The translations under genes were made by a program, and so were the position numbers. A stretch of 64,000 nucleotides of DNA from Adhaeribacter soli. GTDB lineage: Bacteria; Bacteroidota; Bacteroidia; Cytophagales; Hymenobacteraceae. Of this stretch, positions 45,334 to 53,677 are shown piece after piece (the first letter of the stretch is position 1; each line of letters starts with the position of its first letter). The notes below the pieces were generated by a model that had not been told where the DNA came from, did not search any database, and saw only the letters and a program-made list of their open reading frames with translations. Location of the stretch: positions 1 to 64,000 of the forward strand of contig NZ_VTWT01000005.1 of assembly GCF_008727925.1 (NCBI RefSeq), in the 5' to 3' direction.

Positions 45334-46671
45334 TCATTGTTCCCTGGGCGGGGTGGTCAGCGCATCGGCGGTTTGCAGGCCTGTGGCTACCTGGGGAATG
45401 ATGCCCAATCGTTCATAGATCGGTTTTACCATAAGGCGCATTTTGGGTAACTGAAGGGCAAACGGGATAATGGCAGCCAGGCACAAAATACCGCAAATAA
45501 ACAGCGTGTAATTCACGCCTACCAGATCGGCCAATGCCCCGGAAAGCAAACTACCGAAGGGTGCCATTCCCAGGAATGCCATGGAATAGAAACTCATCAC
45601 GCGGCCGCGTTTGTCGTCGTCTACAATGGTTTGCAGAATGGTGTTGCTGCTGGCCATTTGCACGATCATGCCGAAACCGGTAAACAGCATGCAGAACAGC
45701 GACAACGCCATGATGCGGGAAAACGAAAAAGCGATCAGGCCCGCGCCCAGCAAAACCGTAGCCCGCACTATGATATTCCCCAAGCCCATTACCGATTTCC
45801 GTTGCGCCAGAAACAAGGCTCCCGTTAGGGCTCCTATTCCGGAAGCGCCCATCAGAAAGCCCATGGTATTGGCATTGCTGTGCAACACGTCGCGGGCAAA
45901 AACCGGCATGAGAACCGTAAGCGGCATGGCAAATAAACTGATGGAAGCAATAAGCAGAATGATACTCCTGATCGGCGGAAAACCGAACGCATATGTAAAT
46001 CCTTCCTTCAAACTATGGAACACCGGCAATTGCTTTTTCTCTGAAATAATAGGTGTGGTTTTAATGGCCAGCAGCGAACCCAAAACTGCAATATAACTCA
46101 CCGCATTCCCCAGGAAGCACATCCCCTCGCCTACCGCCGCAATTACCAGACCAGCCACCGACGGACCAACCAGCCGCGCCATATTGAACATGGAAGAATT
46201 CAGCGCAATGGCGTTGCTGATATCTTTGCGGTCGTCGATGAGCTCAATTACAAACGATTGCCGCGCCGAAATATCGAAGGCGTTAATGATGCCCATGAAA
46301 ACGCTTAAGGCAATAATGATGGGAACGGTAATATGATCGGTTAAAACCAAAGCTGCCAGCGTGGAAGCCTGAATTAAGGACAAGGTTTGGGTGGCCAAGA
46401 GAATGCGGTGTTTGTTCCTCCGGTCGGAAACCACGCCGGCAAAAGGCCCCAGCAAAAAAGACGGGATCTGGCTCGCAAAACCTAAAATACCCAGCAGGAA
46501 AACCGAATCCGTAAGTCGGTAAACAAGCCAGCTCAGCGCTACTTGCTGCATCCAGGTACCGATGAGCGAAACGCCCTGGCCCATAAAAAACAAACGGTAA
46601 TTCCTATACTTTAAGGCCCGGAACATGGCGCTGATTTTCGATTCCGGAGCGGGGGTTGCAAGGTCTGGCAT
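45334..46671 (-). CDS. MFS transporter (MFS_3, enterobactin-exporter-like)
   Basis: A 445-residue inner-membrane transporter with about 12 transmembrane segments. The N-terminal FRALKYRNYRLFFMGQGVSLIGTWMQQVALSWLVY and the loop GVVSDRRNKHRIL place it in the MFS_3 (EntS-like) group. Members are putative drug or siderophore exporters; no siderophore genes lie nearby, so the substrate is open. Single gene on the minus strand. Confidence 0.9.
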   Translation of the reverse strand: MPDLATPAPESKISAMFRALKYRNYRLFFMGQGVSLIGTWMQQVALSWLVYRLTDSVFLLGILGFASQIPSFLLGPFAGVVSDRRNKHRILLATQTLSLIQASTLAALVLTDHITVPIIIALSVFMGIINAFDISARQSFVIELIDDRKDISNAIALNSSMFNMARLVGPSVAGLVIAAVGEGMCFLGNAVSYIAVLGSLLAIKTTPIISEKKQLPVFHSLKEGFTYAFGFPPIRSIILLIASISLFAMPLTVLMPVFARDVLHSNANTMGFLMGASGIGALTGALFLAQRKSVMGLGNIIVRATVLLGAGLIAFSFSRIMALSLFCMLFTGFGMIVQMASSNTILQTIVDDDKRGRVMSFYSMAFLGMAPFGSLLSGALADLVGVNYTLFICGILCLAAIIPFALQLPKMRLMVKPIYERLGIIPQVATGLQTADALTTPPREQ

Positions 46672-46860
46672 GAACTGAATTTCTGAAACGACTTCTCAAC
46701 TTACGAAAATCCAGCGGTTTGGTGACCCTGAGTTTTCTGATTAAAAAATATAGCCTTTTGCCGGGTACCGGTACACCTCGCCGCAAGATATGCTACCTGC
46801 AATTGCTAATTTCCAGGAAACAAACTACTGCCCGATCAATTTAATTTATAGCATTTATTT

Positions 46861-46911
46861 GACGGGATTTGCAATCCCGTCTTAACCGAGCCGTGGGATT
46901 TGTAATCCCAC
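46861..46911. repeat. pair of GGGATTTGCAATCCC palindromes
   Basis: GACGGGATT/AATCCCGTC (46861-46881) and GTGGGATT/AATCCCAC (46893-46911), two related hairpins with different outer base pairs, 11 bp apart. The gap 46672-47035 is otherwise without a gene. Confidence 0.8.
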
Positions 46912-47035
46912 TTGCTAAAAATTAAGTTGGCGGAACACTACTTCGGTTCTGAACAGGCAATGAATAAAGGGCAATCTGTTGAGCACATTTCCGGAAAAAG
47001 CCCTAATATTAACCTGCCGAAAAGCTTTTTAGAAA

Positions 47036-48079
47036 ATGCCGCTGAACAGTACCCCTAACTTACGCACCCTTGTTTGTGTTTACCTTTTTTCCCTCGGACT
47101 CATTATCGGAAGTGCGTATACCATGTATGTGCATTTCGATTTTTCGCATTCCGTAGATACCAAAAGCTATTTAAAAATGGCGCAAGGCGATTTTAACGTA
47201 ACCGTTACCCACCGTTACCGGGTTATTATTCCCGCTCTGGCGGCAGCAGTAGCCTGGCCCCTGGAACAGATTTACACCGGTATCTGGCCCGCCCGCGCCG
47301 AAACCCTCTGGCCCTTGCGCTTAGGTTTTTTCCTGGTGAACAGCACCTTGCTTGCCCTAGTAGGTTTAATTTTATGCCGGACCTGCCAACTTTACGGCGC
47401 CACTTTCTGGTCTTCCGTTATTGCCATCACTGCCGTGCTTACCAGCCGCTGGGCCGTTTACACTGCCGGTCTCCCTTTGATTGACAGCCTGTATTTACTC
47501 GTATTTGCCCTGGCCATTTACGGAATAAAAGCGCGTTCCAAATGGGCATTGGTGTTCTGCATTCTTATTGGCCCACATGCCAAGGAAAGCTTTATTTTCC
47601 TGGCGCCGCTACTGTTCTTCTTCGGCAAAAACGCCTTGTCCCGCCCCTGGCAGGTCCTCCTTTTTGTTGCTTCCGCAATTCTGGCCTATAGTGTCCGTTA
47701 CCTGATCGACCAGCAGATACAGGTAGAGCAAACGCAAAGCATCAACAACGCCCTGAACCACTTCAACAACATTCTTATCTCCATCCGGCGGGTATTTTCG
47801 CCCAAAGGCATAGGCGAAGTTTTCAGTGTTTTCGGCATTTTCACCCTGGTCATTTTTGCGGGTTTACTGGGGGGAAAAGCTGCCCGCCAAACCTGGCTCA
47901 GAAACCTCGACGCCCCGCTTTTCTGGCTATTGGTAATAGTCCTGATCCACGCGCTGCTTTCTTCCGATATCGGCCGGATGAGTTATTTATCGGCACCAGC
48001 CTTTGCGGTTGCCTGCGCGCTTATCCTGGACCGCCACCCGTTTTTCAGCTTTTTATCCGGGAAAGAGATTACCGGCTAA
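47036..48079 (+). CDS. multi-pass membrane protein, unknown
   Basis: A 347-residue protein with about eight to nine hydrophobic segments and short loops. The first periplasmic loop holds DTKSYLKMAQGDFNVTVTHRYRV in outline, a position where GT-C glycosyltransferases have acidic residues, but no firm motif is present. No family is recognised. Possibly surface-polysaccharide related; low certainty. Confidence 0.7.
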   Translation: MPLNSTPNLRTLVCVYLFSLGLIIGSAYTMYVHFDFSHSVDTKSYLKMAQGDFNVTVTHRYRVIIPALAAAVAWPLEQIYTGIWPARAETLWPLRLGFFLVNSTLLALVGLILCRTCQLYGATFWSSVIAITAVLTSRWAVYTAGLPLIDSLYLLVFALAIYGIKARSKWALVFCILIGPHAKESFIFLAPLLFFFGKNALSRPWQVLLFVASAILAYSVRYLIDQQIQVEQTQSINNALNHFNNILISIRRVFSPKGIGEVFSVFGIFTLVIFAGLLGGKAARQTWLRNLDAPLFWLLVIVLIHALLSSDIGRMSYLSAPAFAVACALILDRHPFFSFLSGKEITG

Positions 48080-48195
48080 TACTAAACTAGCTTTAAGACG
48101 CGTTATTCCCGGACTGAAACTTCATTCAGATTTTAATACAGGAGCTGCCCGCTTCCTGACTTATTCTTCACCCACCACCAAACGGAAACCAAATT

Positions 48196-48462
48196 ATGAA
48201 ATGCCCTTCCTGCAATGAAACGCTGTTAATGAGCGAAAAGAACGGAGTTGAAATTGATTACTGCCCGAAATGCCGCGGCATCTGGCTGGACCGGGGCGAA
48301 CTGGAAAAGATCATGGAACGCTCCGGCGAACATTATTCCAAACGCGAAAACTACGATTCCGATTACAAACGCTACGGCTACGACGATTATAAAAAAGGCC
48401 ACCACGGCCAGCATCCGCACAAAAAGAAGAAATCTTTTTTAGATGATTTCTTTGACTTTTAA
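48196..48462 (+). CDS. TFIIB-type zinc-ribbon protein
   Basis: An 88-residue protein. N-terminal zinc ribbon (CPSC ... YCPKCRGIWLDRGELEKIM), the zf-TFIIB pattern. The C-terminal half is Tyr/Lys/His-rich and ends in a KKKKSFLDDFFDF tail. Such proteins are widespread, small and of unknown role, perhaps in nucleic-acid or membrane binding. Confidence 0.9.
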   Translation: MKCPSCNETLLMSEKNGVEIDYCPKCRGIWLDRGELEKIMERSGEHYSKRENYDSDYKRYGYDDYKKGHHGQHPHKKKKSFLDDFFDF

Positions 48463-48484
48463 GCTGGAGACCCAACCATTTTTG

Positions 48485-48519
48485 AAACGCCGCTTCTTTT
48501 CGGGAGCGGCGTTTTTATT
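48485..48519 (+). terminator. terminator of the zinc-ribbon gene
   Basis: AAACGCCGCT/AGCGGCGTTT stem with T run; 22 bp after the stop. Confidence 0.85.
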
Positions 48520-48630
48520 TTGTTGTAGTTAGAAATGAAGAAGCAGTCTATGGGTTCATAGTTTTTAAAGACAAAACAATAGCATTTGTTATCAAAAACT
48601 TTTACATTACTGAACCCTAACATCAGAACT

Positions 48631-49596
48631 ATGAATCATAAATTGGCTATAAACCCCGGAACAAAGAAGCCAAAATTCCCTGGTATTCATTTTATTGCAA
48701 TTATTATTTGCTCGTTTTGTTGTTCTATTCAAAATCTTCAGGCCCAAAGTTATGTTCAAGTTCCTGTTTCCGGAGGTGTTTCAGCGCCTGTTACTACTCC
48801 CCCCAATTTCACTTCTTTTGGACCGTTTGCGCAATTAAATATCCGCGCGGCCATGCTTTATAAAGCCTCAGAAATGAGTCACTTTCCTGTTTCCTACCCT
48901 TTAACCTCCCTGGCCTTCAAATTAAATGGCTCAGTTTACGGTCAAGGAACCACAGGCTATTTTAAAATTTACTTAATTCCAACTACAGATACGGTATATA
49001 ACCTAGGTACAGATTGGGATACAATTATGCTACATCCAAATCTTACAAAGATCGGCGATTACCATCACTTGATGTATTATCAGCTTTCCGGTTATATGGA
49101 TTATCCGTTGACATCTCCATACTATTTTAATTCCGGCGAAGGATTTTACTTGCTGTATGAATGGGAAAGCCAAATATTGGCCGTAGTAAGTCCTCCTTTT
49201 GAATGCAATACTGACTTAATCAATGGTTACTATCAGGGAACAAATAATTCTCATAATCCGCAAACGGCACCAACGACATTAAACCAAATTGGTAACTATC
49301 GGCATGTGCTGCGGTTAGGGTATAATGGTCCAACTGGAATATCAGAAATGAATTCCAATAACGCCGTAAATGTATTTCCCAATCCGGCCCATGAAATCTT
49401 GAATGTTGACCTAAGTATGCTAAAAAATACAGCAACTCAGTTAACCCTTCGGGATTTAACTGGAAAAGTAGTTAAAATGGAAAGCCTGAAAAACAAACAA
49501 AATCAAATCAGCCTAACAGGTATAACGCCTGGCATTTATTCTCTTCATTTGGCCTCAAGTTCTGAAACGAAAGTCCAACGAATTATTATCAAATAA
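48631..49596 (+). CDS. T9SS-exported protein with C-terminal sorting domain
   Basis: A 321-residue protein from the ATG at 48631; an upstream ATG at 48586 would add 15 residues and weaken the signal. A hydrophobic segment (about 21-38, FIAIIICSFCC) forms a long signal peptide ending LQAQS. The mature part is beta-rich with many Tyr and Pro. The end (about 250-321: VFPNPAHEILNVDL ... GITPGIYSLHL ... VQRIIIK) is a type A sorting domain. AT-rich compared with dnaE next to it. Confidence 0.82.
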   Translation: MNHKLAINPGTKKPKFPGIHFIAIIICSFCCSIQNLQAQSYVQVPVSGGVSAPVTTPPNFTSFGPFAQLNIRAAMLYKASEMSHFPVSYPLTSLAFKLNGSVYGQGTTGYFKIYLIPTTDTVYNLGTDWDTIMLHPNLTKIGDYHHLMYYQLSGYMDYPLTSPYYFNSGEGFYLLYEWESQILAVVSPPFECNTDLINGYYQGTNNSHNPQTAPTTLNQIGNYRHVLRLGYNGPTGISEMNSNNAVNVFPNPAHEILNVDLSMLKNTATQLTLRDLTGKVVKMESLKNKQNQISLTGITPGIYSLHLASSSETKVQRIIIK

Positions 49597-49617
49597 GCGT
49601 TTATGAAATTTATAACG

Positions 49618-49645
49618 AAAGGCAGGCAATTAAAGGCTTGCCTTT
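49618..49645 (+). terminator. terminator of the T9SS protein gene
   Basis: AAAGGCA/TGCCTTT stem with a short loop, about 20 bp after the stop; T-rich tail follows. Confidence 0.65.
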
Positions 49646-49870
49646 CTTATTTTCTCCCGAACCCTTCCCCCAAAAACCGTGTTCTAAGATCACGCCAAAC
49701 CGCCGCCTTTTCCATTTCCAAAAGCGGCCGATTTTGCGTAATTTTAAGGTTCAGAAATGCAGGAAGTCCACCAAAACCTAACCGTTTAAACGCTATGGTT
49801 TTAGCCCAAAAAGTGCTTTCCCGCATTTCTAATTTCTAATTTCTAATTTTGAATTTCTAATTAAAAGAAA

Positions 49871-52800
49871 GTGCCAGATTTCAGCCACCTTCATTGCCAT
49901 ACCCAGTATTCCCTCCTCGACGGCCAGGCCAGCATCAGCGCGCTCATGAAAAAAGCGCAGGCCGACGGCATGAAAGCCGTTGCCATGACCGACCACGGCA
50001 ACATGTTCGGGGCCTTCAACTTCGTGGCCGAAGCGAATAAATATAACGTGAAGCCAATTGTGGGTTGCGAATTTTACCTCGTAGCCGACCGGCATCAGAA
50101 ATCCTTCAGCAAAGAGCAGAAAGACGTGCGCCACCACCAGTTGCTGCTCGCCAAAGACCAGGAAGGCTACCAGAACCTGGCCAAGCTATGCTCCATGAGC
50201 TACATCGAAGGTCTGTACTCCAAATGGCCGCGCATCGATAAGGAACTGCTGCAGCAATATTCCAAAGGCTTAATTGCCACCAGCTGCTGCATTGGCGCGG
50301 AAGTGCCGCAGGCCATTCTCTGGAAAAGCGAAGAAGAAGCCGAGGCAATTTTCAAGTGGTGGCTCGATTTGTTCGGCGAAGATTATTACATCGAAATTCA
50401 GCGCCACGGCCTGATGGATATTGACGGCACCGGCAAAAGCCAGGAAGACATTAACCAGGTGCTGCTGAAGTGGAGCAAGAAATACAACGTGCCGGTTATT
50501 GCCACCAACGATTCGCATTACGTGGATCAACAGGACTGGAACGCCCACGACATTCTGCTTTGCGTGAACACCGGCGAAAACGTGAGCGTACCCGTTGGCG
50601 ATTTCCAGACCAAATATTTCCGCTGCCTTACTTCCGACAACCAGGTAATCTACGACCACCTCGACAACATCGAGAACCGTTATTCGCGCGACGAAAACGT
50701 GCGCCGCGAGCTTTTCCGCATTCAGGAAGAAATGCAGAAACCGCGTCCGCAAAGCCGTTTCGGTTTCCCCAACGACCAGTTCTTTTTCAAGACCCAGGCC
50801 GAAATGAACGAACTGTTCAAAGACGTGCCCCAAGCCATCGATTACACGAACGAAATTGTCGATAAAATTACCCCTCCAAAGCTGAAGCGCGACATTTTAC
50901 TTCCGAACTTCCCGCTTCCGCCGGAACACCCAACTGCCGATGCTTTTTTGCGCCACTTAACCTTTGAGGGCGCCAAGAAACGCTACGGCGAAATCACGCC
51001 CGAAATTGAAGAACGCCTCGATTACGAACTCCGCATCATTGAGACGATGGGCTTTGCCGGTTACTTCCTCATTACCCAGGATTTCATTAATAAAGGCCGT
51101 GATATGGGTGTAATGGTTGGTCCGGGCCGGGGCTCGGCAGCGGGTTCGGCGGCAGCGTATTGCATCGGAATCACCAACATTGACCCGATCAAGTATTCCC
51201 TCCTTTTTGAGCGTTTCCTGAATCCGGAACGGGTTTCCATGCCCGATATTGATATTGACTTCGACGACGTGAACCGCCAGCGCGTGATCGATTACGTGGT
51301 AGATAAATACGGAAAAACGCAGGTAGCCCAGATCATCACCTTCGGTACCATGGCGGCCAAATCTTCCATTAAAGACGTGGCCCGAAGCATTGAACTGCCG
51401 CTGAACGAAGCGAACGAACTGGCTAAACTGGTTCCGGATGCGCCGGGAACGACCTTAGCCAAAGCTTTCGCGGAAGTGCCGGAACTGCAAACCATTCGCG
51501 GCGGCTCCGACCTGAAAGCCAAGGTGTTGCAATTGGCCGAGCGTCTGGAAGGTTCGGTACGGAACACCGGTATTCACGCGGCCGGCGTAATCATCGCGCC
51601 CGACGACATTACCAAGTACATTCCGGTTTCCACGTCCAAAGATTCCGACCTGCTGGTTACGCAGTTCGATGGCAAGGTGATTGAAAGTGCGGGCATGCTG
51701 AAGATGGACTTTTTAGGGCTCAAAACCCTGACCATCATCAAAGATGCAATGGCGCTCATTAAGAAATTGCACAACGTAGACATCGACATCGATAACATCC
51801 CGATGGACGACCTGAAAACCTACGAACTTTACCAGCGCGGCGAAACCATCGGTACGTTCCAGTTCGAGTCCGAAGGGATGCGGATGTACCTCAAAGATCT
51901 TCAGCCGACTAACATTGAAGATCTGATCGCGATGAACGCCCTTTACCGGCCGGGCCCGATGCAGTTCATCCCGAACTTCATTAACCGGAAGCACGGCCGC
52001 GAAGAAGTGGAATATCCGCACGACCTCCTTGAACCGATCCTGAATTACAGCCAGGGCATTATGGTGTACCAGGAGCAGATCATGCAGACGGCCCAGATCC
52101 TGGCCGGTTACTCCTTAGGCGGTGCCGACTTACTCCGTCGCGCGATGGGTAAGAAGGATATGAAAAAGATGGCCGAGGAACGCGAAAAGTTCATCAAAGG
52201 CGCCGGCGAAATTCATAAAATTCCGGCCAAGAAAGCGTCCGAAGTTTTCGACGTGATGGAGAAATTCGCCCAGTACGGCTTTAACCGGTCGCACTCGGCG
52301 GCTTACTCGGTGGTGGCTTACCAGACCGGCTACCTGAAGGCGCATTACCCGGCCGAATACATGGCGGCGGTGCTTACCAACAACATGAACGACATCAAAA
52401 AGGTGACGTTCTTTATTGAGGAAGCGCGCAAGCAAGGCGTTCAGGTACTTGGCCCGGACGTAAACGAATCGGATTTCAAATTCAACGTGAACTCCGAAGG
52501 CCAGATCCGTTTTGGTTTGGGCGCTGTGAAAGGAACCGGCGAAGCGGCCGTAGAAGCCATCTTAAGCGAACGCGAAAAGAACGGGCCGTACAAAGATATT
52601 TTCGACTTTGCGAAGCGCGTAAATTTGCGGGCCGTGAACAAGAAAACCTTCGAAAGCGTGGCCCAGGCCGGCGGTTTCGATTCGTTTGAAAAATACCACC
52701 GCGCGCAATACATCGATGTTGCCGAAGGCGAAAGCATAAACTTAATTGAAAAAGCCGTTCGTTTTGGTAACCAGTACCAGGCGGAATTAGGCGCTGCGCA

Positions 52801-53506
52801 GCAATCGCTGTTTGGTGGCGGCACGGTAGAAATGCCGCTGCCGCGCGTACCCGATATGCCGGAATGGACCCAGAACGAAAAACTGCGCCGTGAAAAAGAA
52901 GTGGTAGGTTTCTACATGTCGGGCCACCCGCTCGACCAGTTTGCGCTGGAGATAGAATCGTACTGCACTTGCGGCGTAGACCGGATCGAAGAATTCAAGA
53001 ACCGCGATATTTCCGTGGCCGGCATGATCTCGAACGTGCAGATCCGTACGGCGGCCAAATCGGGCAACCCGTTCGCGCTGTTCAACCTTGAAGATTACGA
53101 TTCTTCGTTACCAATGGCTTTGTTCGGGGAAGATTACCTGAAATATGCGTCGTATCTGCGGGAAGGCATGTACGTGTTTATCCGGGGCAAAGTAACGCTG
53201 CGCTACAAAACCGAAGACCAGTGGGAACTAAAACCAACCAGCATCCAGCTGCTCGGCGACATCACCGAAAAAATGGCCAACGGCGTGCGCCTGGATATGG
53301 ATATTCGTCTGGTAACTTCCGAAGCAATTGACCGGCTGGAAATGGCCTTGCAAGCTTGTCCGGGGCAGAAGAAGTTTGAGTTGCAGTTAACGTCGCCGGA
53401 GGAAAGGCTGGCGGTGGAGTTGTTTTCACGGAAGTATCGGATCGAGCCGAAAGCATTTATTCAGCATTTGAAGGGTAGCGAGTTGGGGACTTATAAGTTG
53501 ATTTAA
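49871..53506 (+). CDS. dnaE: DNA polymerase III alpha subunit
   Basis: A 1211-residue replicative polymerase with a GTG start (GTG-CCA-GAT, MPDFSHLHCHT); no ATG fits the conserved N-terminus. Domains: PHP (1-280, HLHCHTQYSLLDG, TDHGNMFG), palm with catalytic Asp triad (PDIDIDFDDV and the later Asp), fingers (GRGSAAGSAAAYC; VGPGRGS), tandem helix-hairpin-helix region, beta-clamp-binding motif QQSLFGG at Q977, and a C-terminal OB fold (ISVAGMISNVQIR). Length and order are normal for class I DnaE. Confidence 0.97.
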   Translation: MPDFSHLHCHTQYSLLDGQASISALMKKAQADGMKAVAMTDHGNMFGAFNFVAEANKYNVKPIVGCEFYLVADRHQKSFSKEQKDVRHHQLLLAKDQEGYQNLAKLCSMSYIEGLYSKWPRIDKELLQQYSKGLIATSCCIGAEVPQAILWKSEEEAEAIFKWWLDLFGEDYYIEIQRHGLMDIDGTGKSQEDINQVLLKWSKKYNVPVIATNDSHYVDQQDWNAHDILLCVNTGENVSVPVGDFQTKYFRCLTSDNQVIYDHLDNIENRYSRDENVRRELFRIQEEMQKPRPQSRFGFPNDQFFFKTQAEMNELFKDVPQAIDYTNEIVDKITPPKLKRDILLPNFPLPPEHPTADAFLRHLTFEGAKKRYGEITPEIEERLDYELRIIETMGFAGYFLITQDFINKGRDMGVMVGPGRGSAAGSAAAYCIGITNIDPIKYSLLFERFLNPERVSMPDIDIDFDDVNRQRVIDYVVDKYGKTQVAQIITFGTMAAKSSIKDVARSIELPLNEANELAKLVPDAPGTTLAKAFAEVPELQTIRGGSDLKAKVLQLAERLEGSVRNTGIHAAGVIIAPDDITKYIPVSTSKDSDLLVTQFDGKVIESAGMLKMDFLGLKTLTIIKDAMALIKKLHNVDIDIDNIPMDDLKTYELYQRGETIGTFQFESEGMRMYLKDLQPTNIEDLIAMNALYRPGPMQFIPNFINRKHGREEVEYPHDLLEPILNYSQGIMVYQEQIMQTAQILAGYSLGGADLLRRAMGKKDMKKMAEEREKFIKGAGEIHKIPAKKASEVFDVMEKFAQYGFNRSHSAAYSVVAYQTGYLKAHYPAEYMAAVLTNNMNDIKKVTFFIEEARKQGVQVLGPDVNESDFKFNVNSEGQIRFGLGAVKGTGEAAVEAILSEREKNGPYKDIFDFAKRVNLRAVNKKTFESVAQAGGFDSFEKYHRAQYIDVAEGESINLIEKAVRFGNQYQAELGAAQQSLFGGGTVEMPLPRVPDMPEWTQNEKLRREKEVVGFYMSGHPLDQFALEIESYCTCGVDRIEEFKNRDISVAGMISNVQIRTAAKSGNPFALFNLEDYDSSLPMALFGEDYLKYASYLREGMYVFIRGKVTLRYKTEDQWELKPTSIQLLGDITEKMANGVRLDMDIRLVTSEAIDRLEMALQACPGQKKFELQLTSPEERLAVELFSRKYRIEPKAFIQHLKGSELGTYKLI

Positions 53507-53522
53507 AGGGAAAAACTAAAAT

Positions 53523-53555
53523 AAAAAAGCCTGTCTTTAAAAGACAGGCTTTTTT
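53523..53555 (+). terminator. terminator of dnaE
   Basis: 15-bp stem (53523-53537 with 53541-53555, GCCTGTCTT core) with TAA loop and T run. Confidence 0.9.
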
Positions 53556-53677
53556 ATTTTATATCCATCACGCCTTGTTAATGCCAAATATTTCAGTAAT
53601 CTTGAAACCGGATATTATATGTTGGTTATAGGGAAGAAAGGAGTTTATAAATAAGGACTTAAAGACATTTAAAGTAT

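Noticed and set aside
48631-49596. Possible horizontal gene next to dnaE because of AT content
   Set aside because: T9SS proteins in this window vary widely in composition, so AT-richness alone is weak evidence.
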